A stretch of 5,710 nucleotides of DNA from an uncultured Campylobacter sp. (lineage in GTDB: Bacteria > Campylobacterota > Campylobacteria > Campylobacterales > Campylobacteraceae). Shown in pieces: positions 1 through 5,531 of the stretch. Each line of letters starts with the position of its first letter. The first letter of the stretch is position 1. Below the pieces are notes generated by a model. That model saw nothing but the letters and a program-made list of their open reading frames with translations. It had not been told where the DNA came from and ran no database searches. Position numbers and translations under genes: made by a program. Location of the stretch: NCBI RefSeq assembly GCF_938018145.1, contig NZ_CALIII010000365.1:1-5710 (forward strand), written 5' to 3'.

Positions 1-1029
1 GTTTACCGCTACGTCCATTACCTGGCCGAGTTTTGCGTCGTTTTTTGGCTCGTAGACGTAGATACCGCGCTTATCCTGCGCTAGCGTGAAGCCTTTTTTG
101 TCCTTTTGCACGACCGTAGTGCGTTTTAATAAGACGGGCAAATTTGACTTCTTTGATAGCTCACCGACCCGCGCTTCGGCGATATTTTGCAGTGTATTTT
201 TAGCGTTTTTATCAAAATTTAGCCTAAAAACCAGAGCGAAGTGATCCGAAATTTGCGCCCCGTCTCGCTCAACCTTAAAGCTATTTAAAACATAGTTTTG
301 ACTAAGCGCGTCCTTTGAGAGCAGGACGTGATCGAGTGCGTTTAGGCTCGTGTGCGAGTAGCGCTCGTGCTTTGGCAAAAACGCCCAAAGATTGGCTAAA
401 TTTTTACTAGTTTCAAAATCGCCCAGCAGCTCTTTATCTCCGTAAGGCGCGTTAAAATCGCCCAAAACCACGACCTTTTGGGTATCAGCTAAGGCTGATT
501 TTAGCGTGATAAATGCAGTTTTTCTCTGCTTTAGAGGATTTTTTCTAGCGGGAAAATGCAAATTTAAAAGGCTAAATTTTTGCCCGTCAACTTCAAAATC
601 AAGCTTTAAAATGTCTCTTGTTTTTACGTTTGGCACACTGAAAATTTGCGTTTTTTCAGGCTTTATGCGAGATAGCACGGCTAGGCCTACGGGACCGTTT
701 TTACCTTTTGAAAAGGCAAAATATTTATAGCCGGCATCCCTCATCAGCTCTTTTAAAATTTGCTCGTTTTCGATCTCTTGAAGCGCGATGATATCGGCGT
801 TTAGCTCTTTTATCTTTGCGCTTACGGCTTTAAATTTGGTGCTTGCTTTTTTCTCGTTCCACTCTGATTTGCCGACGACGAAATCCTTATACTCGCTGCC
901 GTCGTTTTTGGCGTCAAATAAATTTTGCGCGTTAAAAGTAGCGATCTTTAGCTCAGCGCCCGCCGCAAAAACGGCGAAAAACAGGGCCACAAAAAAGAGC
1001 GCAAAGAGCCTATTTGCCGCAAATTTCAT
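1..1029 (-). CDS. Secreted endonuclease/exonuclease/phosphatase-family protein, probable C-terminal OB-fold; 3' end missing
   Basis: The first 343 codons are present and the frame is still open at the left edge. Residues 1-25 form a signal peptide (basic n-region, Leu/Phe/Ala-rich core, Ala-Ala-Gly-Ala before Glu26), so export is expected. Residues 26-270 show the order of catalytic motifs of the DNase I-like (EEP) fold: TFNAQNLFD with Asn33/Asn36, LQEIE with Glu85, LNLHFPA with His158, GDFNAP with Asp191 and Asn193, LDHVL, and ISDH with Asp262-His263. These support a metal-dependent phosphodiesterase, probably acting on extracellular or periplasmic nucleic acid. From about residue 284 the sequence (ARVGELSKK, GFTLAQDKRGIYVY, GQVMDVAV) resembles an OB-fold nucleic-acid-binding domain, as found in some secreted nucleases; this part is inferred. 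The ATG at 1029 overlaps the trmL stop as ATGA, with GGAAG six bases upstream. The substrate cannot be read from sequence; a phosphatase role is less likely. Confidence 0.85.
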   Translation of the reverse strand, partial: MKFAANRLFALFFVALFFAVFAAGAELKIATFNAQNLFDAKNDGSEYKDFVVGKSEWNEKKASTKFKAVSAKIKELNADIIALQEIENEQILKELMRDAGYKYFAFSKGKNGPVGLAVLSRIKPEKTQIFSVPNVKTRDILKLDFEVDGQKFSLLNLHFPARKNPLKQRKTAFITLKSALADTQKVVVLGDFNAPYGDKELLGDFETSKNLANLWAFLPKHERYSHTSLNALDHVLLSKDALSQNYVLNSFKVERDGAQISDHFALVFRLNFDKNAKNTLQNIAEARVGELSKKSNLPVLLKRTTVVQKDKKGFTLAQDKRGIYVYEPKNDAKLGQVMDVAVN

Positions 1030-1505
1030 AGCGCGCTTCCAAGGCCTGACTGGGCGAAATTTTGCCTGATAGCCTCATACGCGATGATACCCACGCTCGT
1101 GGCTAAATTTAAGCTTCTGCCGTGCTCGCCCATCGGGATTTTGATCGCGTTTGCGAAATTTCGCTCCATCAGCTCCATAGGCAGCCCCGTACTTTCGCCG
1201 CCGAAAAACAAAAAGTCGCCCTTTTTAAACTCCGCTTCAAAATAAAATTTATGCGCCTTCGTCGTCGCGTAAAAAAATCTATCCTCGAACTGGGCGTTTG
1301 CGTGCAAAAACTCGTCCAAACTCTCCCAAATTACCGGATTTAGCCGCGCCCAGTAATCAAGCCCCGCACGCCTAACGGCCTTTTCGCTGATGTCAAAAAC
1401 GGTCGGTTTGATTATATGCAACTTAAGGTTTGCATTTACGCACATGCGGCCGATCGAGCCCGTATTTTGGGGGATTTGAGGATGAACGAGGACGATGTTG
1501 AACAT
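1026..1505 (-). CDS. trmL: tRNA (cytidine(34)-2'-O)-methyltransferase TrmL, SPOUT family
   Basis: TrmL uses S-adenosylmethionine to methylate the 2'-O of the wobble nucleotide (Cm34/Um34) of tRNA-Leu isoacceptors in the cytoplasm. The 159-residue length fits the minimal TrmL/YibK form, which is a catalytic SPOUT knot with no added RNA-binding domain. The three SPOUT motifs are visible: motif 1 IPQNTGSIGRMC (11-22), motif 2 FGGESTGLP (101-109) and motif 3 IPMGEHGRSLNLATSVGI (123-140) with Arg130, Ser131 and Asn133. RRAGLDYW (45-52) is also typical of the family. The ATG at 1505 has AAGG about 11 bases upstream. The gene overlaps the nuclease gene by 4 bases (ATGA), so the two are probably translated together. 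It lies 189 bp after cca, another tRNA-modifying gene. The family is clear; wobble-position specificity is inferred from length and motifs. Confidence 0.93.
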   Translation of the reverse strand: MFNIVLVHPQIPQNTGSIGRMCVNANLKLHIIKPTVFDISEKAVRRAGLDYWARLNPVIWESLDEFLHANAQFEDRFFYATTKAHKFYFEAEFKKGDFLFFGGESTGLPMELMERNFANAIKIPMGEHGRSLNLATSVGIIAYEAIRQNFAQSGLGSAL

Positions 1506-1640
1506 TTAAAAAGCCGCCTTAGCTTGCGTTTTAAAAGCCACAAAAGTACTTGCCGAGTCGCTCAAATTTAGGCTTTTTGCAAAACTTATACTAAAAAGAA
1601 TATTTGTATTTTGAAAATTTATATTTGAAGTTTTTTCCAC
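1506..1640 (-). CDS. Possible 44-residue small ORF in the cca-trmL gap
   Basis: A GTG at 1640 opens 44 codons and the TAA ends directly before the trmL ATG with no gap. AAAGAGG (minus strand, 1652-1646) lies five bases before the GTG, good spacing for a ribosome binding site. The frame is also open upstream to a TTG at about 1676. The peptide is rich in Ser, Asn, Phe and Ala (VEKTSNINFQ at the start, TQAKAAF at the end), has no membrane segment and no motif I recognise. The first half is AT-rich, unlike the flanking genes. It could be a leader peptide or small protein coupled to trmL, or a chance reading frame in spacer DNA. Only the binding site and the stop placement argue for it. Confidence 0.28.
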   Translation of the reverse strand: MEKTSNINFQNTNILFSISFAKSLNLSDSASTFVAFKTQAKAAF

Positions 1641-1694
1641 TTTTGCCTCTTTAAAATAGGGCTTGATTTTAGCCAATTTGCGCTTTTAACTAGG

Positions 1695-2837
1695 TTAATT
1701 TTTAGCCGAGCTTGACTTTTCGTTTAAAAATTTTTCTATCGCTATATCCTGCCTGCGCCTTATCTCAGCGCCTATTGCAGCGCCTTTAAAACCCAGTTTT
1801 AAAATCTCCGCCGTGTCGATAGCGGGTTCAAATTTGGCTTCATAAACGCCTAAATTTTTAGCTCTTTTTATTAAGCTAGGCGAGTTTAGCCCGAGCCAGC
1901 TTTTTAGCGGTTTATCTAGCGCGATTTTAAGTAGTTCGCCGTCGCTTGGGCGCCGCGAAAAAAACGGCTCTTTGACGCAGGCTTCAAAGCTTTTAGGAAG
2001 TCCTAAGTCGTAAAAATTTTTAACGCCGAAATAGCCATTTAAAAGATATAAAAACTCGCGCTCGTCTTTTTTGCCGTTTTGTTTGGGTAAAAATTTGACC
2101 GCGCTTTTTAGTTTTGCGGCAAATTTTTCCGCCTCGGCTCGGCTCAATTTTAGCCCGAAAATTTTACCAAGAAGACCTAGTTTATAAAGATACCAAAAGC
2201 CGATCTCTTGAAATTTGGCGCTAAAAAGTTTCATCAGCTCGCCGTTTACGCGCTCGCGGCTAAGATCACTGATACTTAGGCGCTTCATCAGCCCCAAACT
2301 CTCCCGTGCGATACGGAAATTTAGCCGTGCGCTAAACTGCACTGCCCGTAGCACCCGCAGGCTATCTTCGGCGAATTTTTCATCGTCGATATGGCGCAAG
2401 ATGCCTCGCTTTAGATCGCTCTCGCCGCCGTAAAAGTCCAAAAACGAGCCATCGAAGATATTTATCATCATCGCATTTACGGTAAAGTCTCGGCGCAAAG
2501 ACGCCGCACGCTCGTCATCGGAGTAGGCCACCTCAAAGGCCTTGTGCCCCTCGCCCGTTTTATTTTCGGTTCGCGGTAAAGAAAGGTCGAAGTTTTTAAA
2601 TTTATAAACGAAGTAGTTTTTGCCCACGCCGCAAGCGCCGATTTGCGCCATCAGAGCGTCAAATTTGGCCGGATCGATACCGTAAATTTCAACGTCGAAG
2701 TCGGAGATTTTTTTACCTAGCATCGCGTCGCGAACGCAGCCGCCCACGATATACGCGCGCTTGGTGTGGGGTGCTAGAAAATCTCGCAGCCATCTTAGAT
2801 TTTTATTTTTGCAGATTTTCGAGCCGATTTTCGACAT
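1695..2837 (-). CDS. cca: CCA tRNA nucleotidyltransferase (class II polymerase beta-like)
   Basis: This enzyme adds or repairs the 3'-terminal CCA of tRNAs from CTP and ATP without a nucleic-acid template. The head-domain motifs are in order: motif A IVGGCVRDAMLG (30-41) with the catalytic pair DFD (46-48), motif B RRDFTVNAM (115-123), the nucleotide-selecting EDSLR of motif D (157-161) followed by VLRAVQFSARLNF, and the helical RERVNGELMKL (194-204). At 380 residues it fits a full-length class II enzyme. I see no HD phosphohydrolase motif in the tail, so it is not the long E. coli form. The ATG at 2837 lies inside the 3' end of the CiaD-like gene, a 35-nt overlap; no good Shine-Dalgarno is visible and I see no alternative in-frame start before motif A. 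As I recall, C. jejuni also carries cca directly after ciaD. Poly(A) polymerase is the alternative reading, but EDxxR favours CCA addition. Confidence 0.93.
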   Translation of the reverse strand: MSKIGSKICKNKNLRWLRDFLAPHTKRAYIVGGCVRDAMLGKKISDFDVEIYGIDPAKFDALMAQIGACGVGKNYFVYKFKNFDLSLPRTENKTGEGHKAFEVAYSDDERAASLRRDFTVNAMMINIFDGSFLDFYGGESDLKRGILRHIDDEKFAEDSLRVLRAVQFSARLNFRIARESLGLMKRLSISDLSRERVNGELMKLFSAKFQEIGFWYLYKLGLLGKIFGLKLSRAEAEKFAAKLKSAVKFLPKQNGKKDEREFLYLLNGYFGVKNFYDLGLPKSFEACVKEPFFSRRPSDGELLKIALDKPLKSWLGLNSPSLIKRAKNLGVYEAKFEPAIDTAEILKLGFKGAAIGAEIRRRQDIAIEKFLNEKSSSAKN

Positions 2838-3309
2838 TTGCCAGCACGAATTCTAAAAATTTAAGCGTGAGCGAGAGTCTGTCTTTCAGATTTTCCTCGC
2901 TAGTCGCGTTTAGCCCTTCAAAAAGCACCAAAATGCGCTCTTTTAGGTTTTTTAGAAATATCTCCTCGCCCGTAAAATTTGCAACCTCCACTTCAAAGGC
3001 TTTTTGCGGCGCAGCAGTCGCGGCGACCTCCTCTACGCCGTCAAATTCGGAAGCAACGTTTTGCGAGTTTGCCGCGCTTTCTAAAACGGCTTCAAACTCG
3101 CTAGCCTCGTTCACGCTTATCTCGCTAACTAAATTTGCAAGACCCGCAGCGTTGGTTAAATTTACATCGCCGCTTGAGGTCGGAACGCCAGTCAAATTTG
3201 TCGCGCTTTCAGCCTCGCTAGCGCCCAAGTTTTCCTGCGCGGCGTCCATTCGCTCTAGCTCCATCGCCACCTCGTCTATCGCCATTTTTGCTATTTCTTC
3301 TAGTTTCAT
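2803..3309 (-). CDS. ciaD: CiaD-like protein (Campylobacter invasion antigen D homologue)
   Basis: This is a 168-residue protein with conserved-looking ends and a loose middle. The N-terminus [14 protein letters not shown] (1-14) is helical. Residues about 25-110 are low in complexity, acidic and rich in Ala, Ser, Glu and Asn. The C-terminal block from EEIFLKNLKERI (115-126) through LSLTLKFLEFVLANVENRL (145-163) looks like a helical hairpin. The ends and the position before cca match what I recall of C. jejuni CiaD (Cj0788), reported as an effector delivered through the flagellar export system into host cells. Neither secretion nor invasion can be read from this sequence, and no signal peptide is visible. 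I prefer the ATG at 3309, which forms ATGA with the preceding stop and has AGGTGG 11 bases upstream. A GTG at 3324 would add five residues. Homology is likely; effector function is inference. Confidence 0.72.
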   Translation of the reverse strand: MKLEEIAKMAIDEVAMELERMDAAQENLGASEAESATNLTGVPTSSGDVNLTNAAGLANLVSEISVNEASEFEAVLESAANSQNVASEFDGVEEVAATAAPQKAFEVEVANFTGEEIFLKNLKERILVLFEGLNATSEENLKDRLSLTLKFLEFVLANVENRLENLQK

Positions 3310-3551
3310 AGTTTTATCAGCCACCTTTTAAATTCGGTTATTTCTTCGTCCGTTTTCATCTTGATGAAAAAATCTTTCATCTGCTCGTTTACGCCCGTTT
3401 TTTTTCTACTAAGGCCGCTTAGACGCCTTATCGCGGCGATCGCAGCGGCGTTTGTCGGCTCGCGCTTTAAGATGTTTTTATAAACTATCAGCGCATCGTC
3501 TTTTAGTCCTTGAGCCTCGTAGATCAGGGCTTCTGTGATAGTATTTTTCAT
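3306..3551 (-). CDS. 81-residue TPR-like hypothetical protein
   Basis: The start is the ATG at 3551, which overlaps the leuB stop as ATGA. The next gene starts on this gene's own stop, also as ATGA. No Shine-Dalgarno is visible before 3551 (the upstream bases read GATAAAAAA), so translation probably depends on ribosomes finishing leuB. Residues 5-40 read like one tetratricopeptide repeat: [20 protein letters not shown] then [14 protein letters not shown], with Ala, Gly, Ala, Tyr and Pro at the usual spacing. The rest is basic and helical ([10 protein letters not shown], 42-51) and ends in an amphipathic segment ([13 protein letters not shown]). There is no signal peptide or membrane segment. 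It is probably a small cytoplasmic adaptor; its tight linkage suggests the CiaD-like protein as partner, but that is a guess from gene order. C. jejuni has a small hypothetical gene just before ciaD (Cj0787 as I recall) that may be the same gene. Confidence 0.8.
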   Translation of the reverse strand: MKNTITEALIYEAQGLKDDALIVYKNILKREPTNAAAIAAIRRLSGLSRKKTGVNEQMKDFFIKMKTDEEITEFKRWLIKL

Positions 3552-4618
3552 TTTTTTATCAGCGAGGCGATGATGCCGCCCATCTCGCTCGTAGAGCAAA
3601 TCTCTTTAGCGCCAAACTCCGCTATATCCTTCGTCCTATATCCTTGCGCAAGCGCTGCTTTTACGGCGTTTTCGATAGCTTTTGCCGCCTCGTTTTCGCC
3701 AAATGAATACCTAAGCATCATCGCGGCGCTTAGTATCGTAGCGACCGGGTTTGCGATGCCCTGCCCCGCGATATCGGGCGCACTGCCGTGAATAGGCTCG
3801 TAGATACCCACCTTGCCCCCGATGCTGGCACTCGGTAGTAGTCCGATCGAGCCGCACACCATGCTAGCCTCGTCGCTTAGGATATCGCCGAAGAGATTTT
3901 CCGTCAAAATCACGTCAAATTTACTAGGCGCGCGCACGAGCTGCATCGCCGCGTTATCGACGTACATAAACTCCAAATTTACCTCCGGATAGCTCTTTGC
4001 GACCTCGCTCGTGACCTCGCGCCAGAGCTGACTAGTCTCTAGCACGTTTGCCTTATCGACCATGCAGACGCGTTTTTTGCGCTTCATCGCGGTTTCAAAA
4101 CCGACCTTCGCGATGCGCTCGATCTCCTCGCTCGTGTAGGTCATAGTGTTGTAGGCGCTGTTTTCTTTTTTCTCGCGCGGCTGACCGAAGTATATCCCGC
4201 CCGTTAGCTCGCGAACCACGATAAAATCGACGCCCTGAAGGACTGACGGCTTTAGCGTACTAGCGTCCACCAGCTCGTCAAATATCATCGCAGGGCGCAA
4301 ATTTGCATACGCGCCAAGCTCTTTTCGCAGCTTCAAAAGCCCGCTTTCAGGGCGCAGATGACGCGGCAAGCCGTCCCATTTAGGCCCGCCTATGGCGCCA
4401 AAAAGCACCGCGTCCGAGTTTAGAGCGCCGTTTAGCGTCTCGCTAGGCAAAGGCTCGCCAAACACGTCGATCGCAGCGCCGCCCATCAGGTAATAGTTAT
4501 AGCTAAGCTCAAAACCAAACTCCGCGCTAGCCGCGTCCAGCGCCTTTATCGCCTCGTCCACTATCTCAGGGCCTATGCCGTCGCCCTTTATCACTGCGAT
4601 ATTATAAATTTTAGCCAT
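3548..4618 (-). CDS. leuB: 3-isopropylmalate dehydrogenase LeuB
   Basis: LeuB catalyses NAD-dependent oxidation and decarboxylation of 3-isopropylmalate to 2-oxoisocaproate, the last dedicated step before leucine transamination. The 356 residues are a full-length fit. Visible family features are [13 protein letters not shown] (7-19), GAIGGPKWD (74-82), the substrate arginines in [15 protein letters not shown] (Arg98, Arg108), [12 protein letters not shown] (Arg136, Tyr143), [11 protein letters not shown] with Lys189, [10 protein letters not shown] with Asp221, and [12 protein letters not shown] with Asp245 and Asp249 as metal ligands. [18 protein letters not shown] (274-291) is the NAD-type cofactor loop and separates it from NADP isocitrate dehydrogenases. 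AAGGA lies six bases before the ATG, inside the end of leuD, with a one-base gap between the genes. The downstream gene overlaps its stop, so leuB is also the likely translational driver for that gene. Confidence 0.97.
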   Translation of the reverse strand: MAKIYNIAVIKGDGIGPEIVDEAIKALDAASAEFGFELSYNYYLMGGAAIDVFGEPLPSETLNGALNSDAVLFGAIGGPKWDGLPRHLRPESGLLKLRKELGAYANLRPAMIFDELVDASTLKPSVLQGVDFIVVRELTGGIYFGQPREKKENSAYNTMTYTSEEIERIAKVGFETAMKRKKRVCMVDKANVLETSQLWREVTSEVAKSYPEVNLEFMYVDNAAMQLVRAPSKFDVILTENLFGDILSDEASMVCGSIGLLPSASIGGKVGIYEPIHGSAPDIAGQGIANPVATILSAAMMLRYSFGENEAAKAIENAVKAALAQGYRTKDIAEFGAKEICSTSEMGGIIASLIKK

Positions 4619-4619
4619 T

Positions 4620-5102
4620 TTATATCCTTGTTTTCGCGTATTCTATGAGGCCGCCGCTTTTTAAAAGCTCTTGCATAAACGGCGGTATCGGGCTAAATTT
4701 ATACTCTTTGCCGCTCGTTAAATTTACGACCGCGCCGTTATCCACGTCGATTTTTAGCTCGTCGCCGGCGTTTATCTCGTCTGTTTCTTTGATTTCTAGT
4801 ATCAAAAGTCCCGTGTTAAAGCTGTTTCTATAAAAAATCCTAGCAAAGCTCTTAGCTATCACCGCGCCGATGCCTGCGGCCTTAAGCGCCAAAGGAGCGT
4901 GCTCGCGCGAGCTGCCGCAGCCGAAATTTTCGCCCGCTACGATGACGTCGCCGACGGAGATTTTTTTGCTAAACTCGGGATCGGCGTCCTCCATGATATG
5001 AGTGGCCAAGATTTTTTCGTCGGAGGTGTTGAGATAGCGCGCGGCTATGATGATGTCGGTGTCGATATTGTCGCCGAATTTCCAGACTTTTGCTTGTTTC
5101 AT
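4620..5102 (-). CDS. leuD: 3-isopropylmalate dehydratase small subunit, LeuD2/HacB-like short form
   Basis: With a LeuC partner this subunit isomerises 2-isopropylmalate to 3-isopropylmalate in leucine synthesis. At 160 residues it is the short type known from archaea, clostridia and others, not the roughly 200-residue E. coli LeuD. Visible motifs are [18 protein letters not shown] (9-26), the aconitase swivel-domain signature [11 protein letters not shown] (60-70), and [17 protein letters not shown] (83-99). The YLNT loop resembles the YLRT form linked, as I recall, to isopropylmalate specificity in archaeal enzymes rather than homoaconitase. Adjacency to leuB supports a leucine role. The ATG at 5102 has TTAAGG six bases upstream. 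leuC is not in the window, so the large subunit must be encoded elsewhere. Methylcitrate or homoaconitate chemistry is less likely. Confidence 0.93.
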   Translation of the reverse strand: MKQAKVWKFGDNIDTDIIIAARYLNTSDEKILATHIMEDADPEFSKKISVGDVIVAGENFGCGSSREHAPLALKAAGIGAVIAKSFARIFYRNSFNTGLLILEIKETDEINAGDELKIDVDNGAVVNLTSGKEYKFSPIPPFMQELLKSGGLIEYAKTRI

Positions 5103-5129
5103 GATTTGCCTTAAGATTAAATTTGGGCG

Positions 5130-5160
5130 ATTTTATCTAAAAGAAACTAAATAAACAATC
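5130..5160 (-). promoter_or_regulatory. Probable sigma-70 promoter for leuD and the downstream cluster
   Basis: On the minus strand TAAAAT (5135-5130) is preceded by TTTAGA and a run of T tracts at near-regular spacing (TTTGATTG, TTTATTTAG, TTTCTTTTAG) with no clear -35 hexamer. This matches the known Campylobacter promoter style, where periodic T stretches replace the -35 box. A start about seven bases downstream would leave a leader of roughly 20 nt, just enough for the TTAAGG ribosome binding site. No operator or attenuator fits in so short a leader, so any leucine control would have to act at or upstream of the promoter. Confidence 0.55.
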
Positions 5161-5227
5161 AAAGTGCGACAGGTAGCGGTCGGTACGGAAAAATTTGAGG
5201 TTAAATTTAAACAGTTCGGCTCGCGAG

Positions 5228-5244
5228 TCAAATTTCAAATTTGA
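5228..5244. repeat. 17-bp perfect palindrome TCAAATTT-C-AAATTTGA
   Basis: Two 8-bp arms flank a single central C, and an 8-bp palindrome CTCGCGAG (5220-5227) abuts it on the low-coordinate side. It lies about 95 bp upstream of the leuD -10 box, a position possible for a regulator site. AAATTTG words are so common in this DNA that the palindrome may be two of them meeting by chance. Confidence 0.35.
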
Positions 5245-5322
5245 TACAAAAACAAGCGGACGAGACGAAAACTAGCTGAGTTTTTTGATGCGGAGACTGC
5301 GGCTAAATTTGATTTAGAGGAA

Positions 5323-5350
5323 GGACGAGATATCGCTAGGATACTCGTCC
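5323..5350. terminator. Bulged 11-bp hairpin between the 28-codon gene and leuD, possible terminator
   Basis: GGACGAG (5323-5329) pairs with CTCGTCC (5344-5350), and after one bulged A, TATC (5331-5334) pairs with GATA (5340-5343), leaving the five-base loop GCTAG. It lies 37 bp past the stop of the 28-codon gene. Read on the plus strand it is followed by GTAGATTTTTGTTTTT, which is more terminator-like than the minus-strand tail TTCCTCT. It may therefore end antisense transcription, or be an RNA element of the small gene's transcript. The stem is clear; the function is not. Confidence 0.45.
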
Positions 5351-5386
5351 GTAGATTTTTGTTTTTACGTTTCGTTATGTTACCCG

Positions 5387-5473
5387 TTAAAACAAAACCA
5401 CCGCTGCGGTTAGACAGCCCCAAAGCACGGCTCCGATAGCCATAGTTGCGTGAGTTACTGCAGAATCTTTCAT
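5387..5473 (-). CDS. 28-residue small hydrophobic protein, one membrane segment
   Basis: The ORF runs from an ATG at 5473 to a TAA at 5389-5387. It has the best ribosome binding site in the window, AAAGGAG (5486-5480) six bases before the ATG, and a TATAAT box just upstream. The peptide starts MKDSAVTHATMAIG, then continues with AVLWGCLTAAVVLF to the stop. Residues 8-28 form one hydrophobic stretch with small residues and a Cys at 20, ending at the C-terminus with no charged tail. The charged N-terminus followed by a terminal membrane helix suggests a tiny inner-membrane protein, possibly a subunit or regulator of a larger complex. C. jejuni carries a gene annotated as a small hydrophobic protein (Cj0786, as I recall) close to ciaD, and this may be its counterpart. 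No function can be assigned. Its own promoter suggests expression apart from leuD. Confidence 0.72.
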   Translation of the reverse strand: MKDSAVTHATMAIGAVLWGCLTAAVVLF

Positions 5474-5479
5474 ATTTTT

Positions 5480-5486
5480 CTCCTTT
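5480..5486 (-). promoter_or_regulatory. Strong Shine-Dalgarno of the 28-codon gene
   Basis: AAAGGAG on the minus strand, six bases before the ATG at 5473. The near-full match to the anti-Shine-Dalgarno sequence at ideal spacing is the main evidence that this very short ORF is translated. Confidence 0.75.
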
Positions 5487-5497
5487 ATTTTTGGAGA

Positions 5498-5503
5498 ATT
5501 ATA
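5498..5503 (-). promoter_or_regulatory. Consensus -10 box (TATAAT) of the 28-codon gene
   Basis: A perfect TATAAT lies on the minus strand, 24 bases before the ATG. No TTGACA-like -35 sits at 16-18 bp; that space is taken by tandem AGGACACA repeats. A good -10 with no -35 and repeats in its place is the usual layout of an activator-dependent promoter. Confidence 0.6.
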
Positions 5504-5531
5504 ATGACCTTTTGTGTCCTCAATGTGTCCT
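5503..5531 (-). promoter_or_regulatory. Tandem AGGACACA direct repeats, putative regulator binding site
   Basis: On the minus strand AGGACACA occurs exactly at 5531-5524 and 5520-5513, an 11-bp period, and a degenerate third copy AGGTCATT (5510-5503) runs into the -10 box. Direct repeats one helical turn apart, covering the -35 region, are typical of sites bound by OmpR/PhoB-type response regulators. The regulator is unknown. Confidence 0.45.

Noticed and set aside
788..1069. Plus-strand frame with hydrophobic N-terminus
   Set aside because: It is the complement of the nuclease gene start. The hydrophobic look comes from antisense Lys/Glu codons, and the minus-strand frame has complete EEP motifs.
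1660..1674. Small hairpin after cca considered as a terminator
   Set aside because: Only four pairs (GGCT/AGCC) with a seven-base loop and no proper T tract follow; too weak to call.
2771..3331. Long plus-strand frame of 186 codons
   Set aside because: It is antisense to the CiaD-like gene and the start of cca. Its Ser/Phe/Ala-rich make-up is what the complement of Glu/Ala/Lys-rich coding DNA gives, and no ribosome binding site was noted.
3306..3599. Longer 97-codon version of the TPR-like gene starting at 3599
   Set aside because: The extra 16 residues overlap leuB by 52 nt in another frame. The ATG at 3551 makes the same ATGA overlap seen at two other junctions here.
4899..5114. Plus-strand frame over the leuD start
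   Set aside because: Antisense to the strongly supported leuD motifs, including [10 protein letters not shown].
5235..5423. Minus-strand frame of 62 codons downstream of the 28-codon gene
   Set aside because: It begins at a TTG inside the 28-codon gene in another frame, lacks a ribosome binding site, and runs through the hairpin region with no protein-like pattern.
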